From Priapulus caudatus (lineage: Eukaryota > Priapulida > Priapulimorpha > Priapulimorphida > Priapulidae): 64,000 nt of DNA. The stretch lies in assembly GCF_000485595.1 (NCBI RefSeq), contig NW_014578312.1, forward strand, positions 3,162 through 67,161. Reading direction: 5' to 3'. The position numbers and the translations under genes are program-made. The notes below the pieces were generated by a model. That model saw only the letters and a program-made list of their open reading frames with translations. It did not search any database and was not told the DNA's origin. Positions 46,042-58,837 of this stretch are shown piece by piece; position 1 is the stretch's first letter, and each line of letters begins with the position of its first letter.

Positions 46042-49000
46042 GTAAATTAATTTGTACCGTAATAGTATTACTACTATTAGTATTAGTAGTAGGCCCCCTA
46101 CCTTACTAGTATTATTAGTATTACTAATACTATTAGTATTAGCACTATTACCACCACGGCACCATGCACCACAACAAATTGTGAATTGTTTGCGATGAAA
46201 GAGACCACGTGACGTGTGGTGTGACTCGGCCTTGACACTAACGCTGAGAGGGTCTATGTTCCCCAGGGTACTGCCGGAACGTACCCTGGTACTATCTAAT
46301 ATGTAATATGCCGGACCATACATCGCCTACTCCATTAACGAGTCTAGGGAGCTGCCTACGCCTACTCCCTAACCCTAATCCTAACCCTAACCCATATCAT
46401 ATGATATCAGACAGTTACCAGGGTACGTTCCGGTATACCGGACCGTACCCAGGGTACGTTCCGGCAGTACCCTGGGGGACATAGACCCTATGAGCGACAC
46501 TAACACACAATTCATCTTGTGACTCGTGAGATTTGTTCACTGTGTAAACGTGATCATGCTGCAGCTACAAAATAATGCATATTTAGAAAGCGACTTGATA
46601 AATAAAGTGTTTCCAGACGCCGTTTCAGGTTTAAAAACACTCATATCATAGCCATAGGCGTCATTCACAGTTACCAATTTTCTAGGGTTACTAGAAGTTT
46701 GCGGCTGGACCCAAGATGAGCGTCACGTGAAAGTGAATATTGACGTTGGGGCTGGTGTGGCGAGCGAAGATGTTGATGTCATCATCGAAACCAACCTGTG
46801 TCACGTCAAATTAAAAGGTAGCCGTGAATTAAGCAATACATTTTTAAAACTGCATTACCCTGATGAAAAGCTGTCATAAATGTTGGCTTTCACACACAAC
46901 TATTTCTTAATCACCTTGAAAATGTCCCCCAAATGCTGCGTTTAGCATAAATAACCCCTGTGAATTGATGAATATAGTTTGGAAAACGTAAAGAAACTGC
47001 CATCACTATTTGCAATTTTGACCATTCGTTCACAATTTGCTTGAACGTGTGTTTTATCATCACTATACTTATTTAATATTTTCCCCTGTTCAAATCCCTG
47101 TCGATAAAACAAATATAGGCCTATGAAAGAGGTTGTATTTTGAGTACACTGAATTATTTTGCTCTTTTTACAGATGGTCGCAAGTGGAGATGTGATTTGT
47201 TTGCTCCTATACAGGAAGAGGGCAGCACCGTACAACATGAAGGATCCACTGTGAGATTAACTCTTGTCAAGTTTGAACCGAATGTACACTGGCAACAGTT
47301 ACAGGTAGACACGATCGTTTGTTGCATTGCTTGGGCCAAAACAAAATATATGTGTGGTTACCGTTACATGTCGAAAAAAATAGGGTAGGTAGGTAGGGGA
47401 AACATTTTATTTTCTTGAAATATTTTATTTACGAACCATGTCCGAAGGATGTGTGTTGTGCCTTTTGATATTTTTATTAATTTTTTTTTTGACTAAAGAA
47501 AATTGACAATAAAATGTTTAGGGTCGCTGGGAATAAATACGATCAGTCGGGAAACCGTAACCACGTGGTTACTACACGTGGTGTACACCTATATTTTTGT
47601 TTTGGCCTTAATTAAATGAGAACTATGAGGATAGTCCTGTGACTGTAACTAATTACATTTGCAATCCTGTTCCGCAGAACATTCGTACATAATCTTGTTA
47701 CTTATGGACTTGCTCAGCAATTAATACATTGTATTATTGATTTAATTATAGAGTCATTATTTGGTTGCATCTAGTTGGTTCAGTCTGCTTAGAATTGGTG
47801 ATCTTGCATGGGTGACAAATGCGAAAATATATCATAATATATCTATAATAGGTAGTATTATTGACCTTGCTGAGATAAATGGGTTATGTAACTTTATGTT
47901 AACCAGGAGAAACTGCCTGTCATGGAAGCAGAAAAGGAGAAAGAAAGTGAGGCTACAGATAAACCACCCAGTGAGTAAAAATTCAGGAGATTGTGACTTG
48001 TAGCTTAGATACAACATGAATTTGTCTGAGCCAGTAAATGTTTGTCGAACATTTGGCCTGTCGGGCGGTAAACACATTCGTCGTATGTTATGTGCAAACG
48101 CAAATTATTTCACAATTATTGAGTTCACTCCATTTCCATTTTTTCTTGCAGGAACCTACGCTATTTCCCTCGCAAAACATAATTGGTATGAGAAGGTAAG
48201 TGTTAGTTTATGCTTGAGAATACGGTGAGCTGTTAAAAACTGAAAAAGGTTGATAGAACATCAAAGGTGCTCACTCGCAAACTCAATCGCGATTATTTTT
48301 ACTTCGCAGGCCGGCTTTATGGTAGTGAACGTCTACGTGAAAAGGACGAGAAAGGATGTCGTCAAGATCGATTTCCAAGAGAGCTCCTTCCAAGTGATAT
48401 TTGCCACGGCGTAAGTATCACCCATGTGATATTCCCCTCGCATCACTCGTTTCTTAACGTGGCCATTAAATCCAAGGTGTGCGTTACAGTTTAAACAATC
48501 CAAGTTCATGCGTTACGATAAACAATCTAAGGTCGTGCCGTCATGTTAAATGCATGCGATGCGTGTGAAANNNNNNNNNNNNNNNNNNNNNNNNNNNNNN
48601 NNNNNNNNNNNNNNNNNNNNNNNNNNNNNNNNNNNNNNNNNNNNNNNNNNNNNNNNNNNNNNNNNNNNNNNNNNNNNNNNNNNNNNNNNNNNNNNNNNNN
48701 NNNNNNNNNNNNNNNNNNNNNNNNNNNNNNNNNNNNNNNNNNNNNNNNNNNNNNNNNNNNNNNNNNNNNNNNNNNNNNNNNNNNNNNNNNNNNNNNNNNN
48801 NNNNNNNNNNNNNNNNNNNNNNNNNNNNNNNNNNNNNNNNNNNNNNNNNNNNNNNNNNNNNCAAAACACAACCAAAAGCCCAGCCAAATGACGTGCCGCA
48901 ATTTCGTATACTCAACTCCTCCTCCTCCTCCTTCCTCCCTCCTCCTCCCTCCTCCTACTCCTCCACCTCCTCCTCTCCTCCTTCCTGCCCCTCCTCCTCT

Positions 49001-52000
49001 CCTCTGCCTCCACTCTTCTCTGGTACTCACCCTGCGGGGTCGAACATTTACGGATCTTCGTTAGAGAAAAAAGAAGATCGTAATATGCGTATTTTTCTTC
49101 GCAGTGGCACGGAGATGGTAGAGCAAACGGATTGCAGAATGTCGTCGAACATTTGAAACACCGTTGTCAACTACGTTATGGTGGCAGTGAAGGGCTCTAC
49201 AAACGACGTCGGCTCTGGCCAAGACGGTGTAGCATTCAAAGCCTGTAATCCCATCAAAGATACGCGCGGAACTAACACTGAAACTACATTTGTTCTGGTG
49301 AAATACCTAGTACCGCTGTCACCATCACTGTACACCGTTTTTTGTCCTTAGGATTCAGTTCTTTATTCTTTCTACACACAAGATACCAAGCCGACTTGTA
49401 TTTGTCCATGAAACCAAAACCCTGTCAGCAAAGGCACCAACAGGCCCTGTGAACTGTATGTAGCCTCTTGTATCATTTCTTTTAACCTTCTCACACCACG
49501 AGCACAACAGACATTATACCTAGTCTAACATGGGTTGCTTACCTTGCACAGACAGCCGCAGCCAGGGCGGGCGGGGCAGCACCCCAGCTTGGAGACTTGT
49601 ACTGTCCTGGAAACAGGCTACCGATGCAAGGAGTTGTTCGCTGCCGGTTAGATATCCACATGTCGTGCGCAGCTTCCGCATCCGAAACGCTCAGACTCTG
49701 GTCGCTCGGGATCCACCCACGCTAGGCTTCTCTTAACACGGTTCAAAGTTCTGCCAGAGAGTGACAGGATAAGGGAGAGGGTACTGGCATCCGCTGGCCC
49801 GGGAAGAAGAAAACCCATCCAAGAAGGGATCGCGACAAGAATGGAACCAAGCAAGAAGGAATCCATAAGTAAAGACACCATAGAAAAAACCCGACAATAA
49901 AAGGATACCCACAGTAAGGAATCCACAAAGAGGAAATGCAAACAGACATGACTTCCGACGTAAAGGCAAACTAAAGTTTTGCATGTCTCGCTTCCGATAT
50001 TTCTTGCTTCCCACCAGCTCCATCTTGTGACGATTGAGGATGAGAGGCGGCGTACCCCGCTGCAGTCACAGCGCTCCACCTGGTGGACGGAGAAGACAGA
50101 GAACGTACCTCGTGCAGTCCGTCGAGCCAGAAAGGCCGCATAAACTCCTGCGCGTCGTGGTGCAGCGAATCCCGTTAATTTTGGTTCGCCTTCCAGTGAG
50201 ACCAGGTGCTGTAACATGCACACACACAGATTACAGACAGCCCGATGCCCCTACCTGCCTTGCCGGCGTGCCCACACTGCAGTGTACAGACATACCCCAC
50301 GTCCCACTCCTACTTCCCTAACTCACTTCCTAGAGCTACACGACACTTCCCAAGCCAGTCACAGAGCCGGCTATCAGGCAGATGTCACCAATTTCGCGGG
50401 GCAGGTATATTGTTTCAGATATATATTACGTATAACTATTGTATGTATAATTATAGTTTACATACCAATTATATTTTACATACGATATATTGTATTATAT
50501 ATTAGCCAACGTACTTCTTTCTTACAGTATATGCAGAATGAACATACTTCCATCCAGCTTTCTTCCATCGCCAAAAGAAAGCATCGATGTTAAATAGCTG
50601 ACAACCCATGGACCGAACAGAAGCATTTGCAGCAAGCTAAGTTGAGAGCGGGGGGGAGTTTAGAGCGGGGCTTGCCACTTATAACAGCTTCACTTGAGTT
50701 TTCGATGGAGGGTTTAGGAGGGTGAGTGCGGAGCCATACAACCTTGCACCAACACGGCAAACGGAACTGACATGCGCATGAAGCATTCGCATACGAGCGA
50801 GCGAGCGAGCGGGCTGGACAGGGGTAAAACGCGGTTTGCACTCATGGCTTACCTTGAGTTTTCGATGGAGGGTAGGAGCGGTGAGCTGCCGACCATAGAA
50901 CCTTGTGTGACCAGCCACGCGAAACGCCGACGGCCAGCTTAGCCCTCCTATGCCAAGCGGGTTTCCGTGTTAATCCGTTCTGGATACCTTCCCTCGCAAC
51001 GACAACACCCGCAACATCACACGCGGCTGTTCACTTTGTAAACGTCCTTGTAGTAGCGTTTTAAGTTTCGAACACGCATAGTGCTTCACGCACCTAGAAA
51101 GGTGATCACTGAAACTATGAGGTTTTAGCCACTTGAACACACCCACTCTTCATTTAGACAGTGTGCCCGGAATTTACGTTTTAACGCTTGAGCACGACCA
51201 TTGTTCACCTTGGAAGTAACTGCTGAATTCACGTATAAAGGTTTGAAAACGCATGCTGTTCACCAAGGAAGTGAGCCCTAAACTCACATGGTGGCACATG
51301 AACATGCTCGTTGTTCACGCAGGAAGTAATCACTGAACATTACGTTTTAAAGTTTTGAACACACGGTTGCGTGTGTTCCGCGCACATAGGAAGTGATGCC
51401 AGAACATTGCGGGTAGTTTGAAAACGGCGTTGTTCGCTGCACCTAGAAGTTGATCGCGGGAATCTCCATGTGTTCGCAGCGCCTGAGCAACACTGTTCAT
51501 TAAAAGCACGTGTTTCCCTAGATTGTCGAGACCAGTAAACCCGGCGCCAACACCAGGCTCGTCGCCTTGAGGGGGGTGACACGCGCTTGTGATAGGCGAG
51601 ACCATGCACGTCGGCTATCGGCTAGGAACAATTGGAAGAAAGGTGGTTCCATGTAGCGATATGGCTGTAACAATTGTGTGAAGTTTATGTTTATGTAAAG
51701 ATTCAGCTGTAAGAAGGGAGAAGGCGTTCATGCCAGCAGAATAATATCTTAAAATGTGAGGGTTTCGAGGGATGCGTAGCATTAGTAGGTGTTATGGCAG
51801 GTTGGCTAACAAGTTGGTTGGGTAGTGTTAACATGGAGGCCGACAGAGTGAGGACCGGCGGGAGATGCCAGCTACCTTGATGCATTACTGTCCGATTCCC
51901 GTTGTCCTGACTGTTCCTCGTGTAGGCGTAGCGCACTTCTCCACAAGCGTTAGCCTGCGCTGGGATCCACGTGTTACAAGGGACTGGTGGCGCGCGCCGC

Positions 52001-55000
52001 GCCGCCGCCGCCGCCTGCCAGCCTAAGCGATGAAAATGCAAAAAATGTAACATACTGGACGTGATGTTATAACGATAATAAGCGTTCAGAGAGAATAACT
52101 CGATCAGCTATCACTAGCTTCTAGTTACAGTAAGAGCCTGCAGCATACTAAGAACATGATCTGTGTCAGCAGAATAGTTTCGTAAGACGGTATTGGAAAG
52201 GTATTCGTTAATACGTTGATATTTCTCATGTGATGTTATTGGAGCCAATAGATTAAACCGACCTCTGGGCGGCCGTGGCAGCGCCTGAGCCATAAGGTGC
52301 TTATGAGTTCGATTTCGTTACAATCTTGGCGGGGTATAGGGGGGCGAGGGCGGGAAGAAGCTGTTACAGGTTTTAGGTGCGTGGACTCGTACGTTTTACG
52401 GATGGGCCTTCGAGCGTTGGCCAGTGTTGCTCTCCCCTTGCTCAAGTGTGACCTCCAACATTCCGTTGTCGTGCCTGTAGCTTGCACTCAGCTACGTTCA
52501 CGGCGGCTGCCCTGCGGGAACGGGAAGCACGCGCGCGGCGGCAGCAGGATAAGAGTTAGCATGGGCAGGGTATAGGTATGCAGGCGGTCGGCTGCATTGC
52601 TAAGGACAAGGAAGGTTTCGTTAATATTTTTAGATTTTTGATTATAATTTCTACGCATATAATCTGAATAATATATAATTTATTATTATAGAATATATTA
52701 ATATATTAAATTAGCTGATTGATTCACAATACATATAATTATTGATAATCCAATAATAATTTAATATAAATTTTATATGAAATAGTTTTTAAATTTCCAT
52801 GGCTGGATCTCGTGTTAGGCTCCATACTCCGGTATTATGCACATGGAAATTCCCAGATCACAAGGCGTGAAGTAAGGGAGGTTACGTCAGAGTAATAACT
52901 GCCTAGAGCATCATAACCGGCTGCTCTCTCGCGGACTAATAAGCGGTGAGATGGTTGAGCGATTAAGATGATTAACGTGATGCATGAACTCACCTTTAGG
53001 GCATGACGGTGCCAGGAGAAAAGAGTGTCTTTGTCTGTGTCTTCATGCATCGATAGAAACTTCTCATCCCTGTTGACGAAAAGCAAAAACTTGGGAGTCA
53101 ATTCCATTTCACAAGGCCATCGCATGGCATTTAATAATGACAGATCGACCTTAACTGAGGCTGTCGGTGGACGCGACCGTGGAAGAGATGATGGAACAAG
53201 TCTACACGAAGACGGGAGTTCACCCTCACTGCGTGAGTACGATGGGGGGGGGGGGGTGACGGATGCCGCGTCAGGGTGCAAAATCAACGCGAGTCCGGAG
53301 TCAAATACTTCCTGATTTACTGTCGGACTCCCTGATTTGACATATGCAGGAGTCCGTGTGACTCCCTGAAAATTATGTTATACTAACTAGTAGTAGTTCG
53401 TTCCAGAACACGGCCTTGCGAATTACCGTATTTTTTCAGCAAATGTCCAAAGAAAATTTGGCAGACGTACATCGCATGAATCACGAATCTTCAAAATAAG
53501 CACATGCGTTATTGTTGTTATGCGTTAGTTTTGAAATTCAGACTGCAGACTCCCTCATTTTGCTACGGACTCCCTCTTTTTGAGGGCAGGGAGTCCGTTG
53601 GACTCCTTTGTTCAAAAGTTCATTTCTATCCCTGCGTGTTGTCGCGAGACGGAGCTGCGCGTGAAAAACCTGAGCGGTGGTCGCGATCGCTCGGCAGAGG
53701 GCGCCACACTCGCAGGTCGTGGCGCGGCTAGCTCGTCTCGGTTATCTCAGCTCGATTGTTGTATTCGCTCGATGTGAGAACTTTGGTAGTTGGCACATGC
53801 TGGGATGCGCACCGAGTGGGTGGTTGGCGAGCGGTGTCGTGGTCTTACGTCTGTACGTATTTTCGTAGTCCGCATTGTGATGCGTATTATGAGCGTGGCT
53901 TCACCGATTCCTGCAGTGTACCAGCAAAGATACTGCATCAAGCAGGGTGCGAAATTAACGGTTTAGAGTCCGTGTGACTCCCTGAAAATTCTGCCATACT
54001 ATACTAACTAGTTTGTTCCAGAGCACGGCCTCGCGGAATGACCGTATTTTTTCAGCAAATGTCCAAAGAAAATTTGGCAGACGTGCAACCGCATGAATCT
54101 TCAAAATAAGCACATGCGTTATTGTTGTTATTCTTTAATTTTGAACTTCAGACTGCGGACTCCCTCATTTTGCCGCGGACTCCCTCTTTTAGAGGGCAGG
54201 GAGTCCGTTGGACTCCCTTGTTCAAAAGTTCATTTCTACCCCTGAGCAAGGGTGGGCACAGCAGCTGGTAATCTTACACTGTTGCAGTAATGAGCATTCA
54301 CGGCACAGCACACGTGTGTTCTTTAATCATTTGTGCGTACGTTCTCGATTTTTTTTTTGCAGCAAAGGATATTCGAAATGTACAAAGGCAAGATCCACAA
54401 GTTCTTCTCCCGTGGTGCAACATTGGGCAGCCCCGTACCGACCGACATCCTGTTCGTGTGAGTGCGCGCGAGATCTGTTGCATCGTCGCGAAACGCGAAA
54501 CGAACGTTTTCGATGATGGGTCGTTGAGCGGGCAGAAATGTAGGCTGTGTGACGATAGCTCGAGTTGAGGACCTGTTCTCTTACCGTGTCTGACATGTTT
54601 CGTAGCTGTTGTCACGGGTTTTAGCTTGCGTCTCGTATGTAGCACTGCACTCTGCTGTGTGTGACCAGGTTTGCACTTGTTTCTTGTACATTAAAGACGT
54701 GGGTTTATGTTATCAGGTGAGATATACCATAGGTATAAGTTAGAAACTGGTACATGACATGGGTTAGGTGAGATGTAAGCAAATGAGATATAACCCAGGA
54801 TTATGCCAGCAGATGAAATATCACATGGGTTTATAATAACATCTGGCGTCTGTCGCAGGTTTGAGGTTCTATCGGAGGCGCTGGCATATAACGTGGTATT
54901 ATGTTAGCATCTGGTGCAGGGGCTGAAAATAGGGCAAGTCCGAGGTCCGGGACCTGCCGATTTTACGCTTGGACCTTCGCAATTTCCAAGCAGAAAGTCC

Positions 55001-55428
55001 GTCGGACCTATCAATAATTGACAGTACTCGACTTATCATCAAATAAAACATCATTGAACCATTGCAAATTGCGAAGAAATAAAGTGAAAGTAGATTTTTG
55101 GTCTATATATATAGGTTCTGTCGGAGGCGCTGGCACATAACATGGGATTATGCTAGCAGCTGGTATATAACACAGCTATAAGTTAGCATCTGGCGTCTAT
55201 CTTACAGGTTTGAGGTTCTATCGGAGGCGCTGGCAGGCGAGCCCATCGTGGAAGTGTTCGTCATTCAGCGCGCGATCGAGCACGTGTCGCAGGGAGCCAA
55301 TCGCTGCAGCTTCTGTCGCCGAGAATACGAAAGCAGCAGCCGCCTTAAACGCTGCGCAAAGTGCTACAGAGCCGCCTACTGCGACCAGTAAGCATGAGAA
55401 TACTCATTGTTTTATTATTATTATTATT

Positions 55429-55464
<36 letters not shown>

Positions 55465-58400
55465 AATATTGTTGTGAAGTGCTACAAAGCTGCCTACTGC
55501 GACCAGTAAGCATGGGAACATCCACCGTTATTAGCACGGTTATTCCACCGTTATTAGCATGTTCATTATAATATTAATAATAATATTGTCGTAATTATTA
55601 TTGATAACCAATTATGGTAACATATTATTATGGTAACCATCGTTATAAATTTGTCACCGGTATAGTTATTCTTCTTCTTTTTTCTTTTTCTTATTCTTCT
55701 TGTTATTATTATTGTTTATGTTGTTATTATTATTATTATTATCATCGTTATCACGCGTTGATAAATAGCCGTTACGATGAGAGAGATAACAGATTTGCCG
55801 CGCACGCTTAACTTTATGACGGTGTCGTCGTCACGTTGCAGGCAGTGCCAGCGCTCTCATTGGTCGCAGCACAAACAGAGTTGTAAGGAGATGCCGGACA
55901 TCGTCGGATGTCCGTTTGTCGTCAGTCTGCCACGGTCGCGCGCAACCTTCTCCAACCTGTGTCAGTACATGGAGGCTTACTCCAGGTGAGCGTAGCAGCT
56001 GGCATTCTACACTTGCTACAGGCAAAAACTTACTGGCTGCCTCGTTATTTCCTAACCCTGCTGTATTACATCATGCAGCTGTTTAACATGCGGAGATTTC
56101 TTGTTTGCAGGTACTCTGTGAACGTGTTCCAGCCCCCGGTTAAGCTTCTGCAGAATGATCAGACGGGGGCGGCGGCGGCGGCGGCAGCGGCGGCAGGGGG
56201 GACTCAGCATCCCAGCTCATCCTCGTCCTCATCTCTGTGCAGCCTATTGTCTCACATGTCTCAGTAACCCAGTCTTGCCTTGTCTCACATGTCTCAGTAA
56301 CCCAGTCTTGCCTTGTCTCACATGTCTCAGTAACCCAGTCTCGCCTTGTCTCACATGTCTCAGACTACGGACTGGTGCCGAGGCTGCGCGGCGGGGAGGG
56401 CGATGGAGAGGCGTGCGGGGGCGCCGGGGAGCCGGACGAGGAGATGGGGTTGCTGCTCCGCGACCAGTTCATCGATCGCGACCGCGTCATCCTCGGTGAC
56501 GTCATCGGACAAGGTAGGGGGCGCCACGTACACTCACGGTGCAGCGAGACGAGTGACTGTGTTGTGTGGTTCGTGTGGTTTGTTCATGACCGCGGGTTGA
56601 ACTGCGTGGAGCCGATGGATGGATTCGTGTTGGTTAACGACAAAGTGTAAGAAATGATCGGGAGTTAATAATGACAAATTATTGTCAAATTATTATTGAC
56701 AAATTATTTAATTTTATTTAATTTAATTATTATTGACAAATTATTTGTCATTATTAACTCCTGAAATGATCGATAATCGACGTGAATGATTTCGCTTCAT
56801 TCAATGTGTTTCTTAGCTGCCTGTGAATCACAGGATGAGGCATTGCATTTGGTGCTATGGCTATGCAGGGGTTCTTTTGAGGGTAAATTAGACAAAGGAG
56901 GTAATGGCCTTTGGGGAAATTTGGGAAAAAACGCGCATGATGGATTCAAGGTTAAGGATAAAGCGTGCCGTAGGCTGTAGGAAAAGGGTAGACCCCAAGT
57001 CACATGACTCAATAAACACACATGGCAATCTAAATATGACAGAAGCACGTGGTGATCTATTTATTTTTGGGTTGACACCATTTTGACAATGGCGGGTAAA
57101 TAAACACAGGAGCATTTTCACAACGGCAATGTTAAATTTGACAACGGCGGTGCGCCACTGTGCCTCTTATGTATAAGAAACCCTCGCTGTTATGTGTTAA
57201 CAACGCTTGCTCGTACAGGTCACTTTGGCTGCGTCTACAAGGGAGTTCTGGTGAATAAGTCTGATGGAGAGAGGGAGGTGGTCGTCAAGACGCTCAACAG
57301 TAAGCACAGTGAAACCCCGATTTTAAGCGCCCCCGGATTTTTGTTCAGTTAAGCCGGCCTTAGGTCGAAGCGACGATTGCCTATAGATCGCGCAACTAAA
57401 TGAGTTTACATGACTTGTTGCTCTGTGCATGTTGTGTACATGACTGTATAGAACTGTTTCATTCACATTGTTCGTGTGAACTCCGATTTAGCGCAACCCC
57501 GCTTTTTTCGCAATGACATTTTATGGACCTCAACGATCGCGTTATAACGGGGCCACATTGTAGTAGCTGAAATACCGAGGTTCCCCGATATGTTTAGCAG
57601 AGCGATTGAGAGTGGATATCTGAAACCCGACCGGTCAATGTGTCTCGCATGACTCGCGTGCTCTCCCGTCGCTCAGCCCTGCGCTCATGACATGTTCTTC
57701 CTCTAAGCAGTAGTAACAACCAATCGCAGCCTACAGTACTAGCAACCAATCGCAGCCCGCGGTACAGCAACCAATAGCATCCCGCAATACTAGAAACCAA
57801 TAGCGGCGTACGTTACTAACAACCAATAGCAGTGCGCGTTACTAGCAACCAATAGCAGCGCGCGGTACAGCAACCAGTAGCGGCGTATGTTACTAACAAC
57901 CAATAGCAGTGCGCGTTACTAACAACCAATAGCAGTGCGCGTTACTAGCAACCAATAGCAGCGCGCGGCACCGGCGGCGAGTGATGTGTGACCTCTCCGC
58001 GTCGTCTTCGTCGTCGTTGCAGGTGACGGAGTGTTGGAGCTGACGGGATGCAGGCGGCTGCTGGCGATGGACTGGAACAACAGGGAGAAGCTCGCAGGCT
58101 GGGTGATGGTCCAGTCCAAGGAGCTCGACTACGACAACGACGGCTGCGACGTCGACCCTGCCGACGCCAGTAAGCGCGGCGCCCCCTGGCGTCCGACTCG
58201 CGAAAACGTCCGCCGCGACCGTCCGTTTTTTTAGTTTTTTTTTTAGTACGGGGAATTGGAGTTTGTGTTTGTAGGGCATCTGTGAAGCGATGATTGAAAT
58301 GACGATAACTCTATTTCATTTGTAAATATTTTGTTTTAATAAGTGGTACTTCAGAAATCGTTCTCAGATTCTCAGGCCTTGATACGAGACGTGACTCTTT

Positions 58401-58796
58401 ATACGAGACGTTCCCACTTCTACGATGTCTCACTTATTCCTTTATATATCTCTACAGAACAGATAACGCTGGAGCAATGTCTCACTTATTCCTTTATATA
58501 TCTCTACAGAACAGATAACGCTGGAGCAATGTCTAAGCATCTTCACGGAACCGGAGAAGCTGAGTCCAGAGGAAGCGTGGTAAGATGCCGGTTACTGTGG
58601 CGCCACCTACGATACGGTCGGATGGCTATTGCACTGATTCTTCACTCTTTCTCACTGATTCTTCACTCTTTCTCACTGATTTTTCACTCTTTTTCACTGA
58701 TTTTTACATTGGGTGTATGGTCCCATTTACGTTACTGAATAGGAGAGTATGTAACAAAATCATGTACACCCGCACACTTCTCTCCCTCTCTCCCTT

Positions 58797-58837
<41 letters not shown>

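Larger units (their letters stand above)
49640..53130 (-). repeat. USP19: Inverted noisy block with the middle USP19 exons (copy B)
   Basis: On the minus strand, in gene order, it holds the CS2 core (53069-52994), the Cys box (about 51590-51430), the QHDAQEF exon (50208-50109) and the DLNR exon (49750-~49640). Every exon has indels relative to the clean copies at 37.0 and 42.5-43.1 kb. The block is inverted relative to the flanking exons of the same gene. Confidence 0.8.

Noticed and set aside
48527-49064. Frames through the N gap
   Set aside because: Made of N translated as X; only the (CCT)n repeat next to the gap is real.
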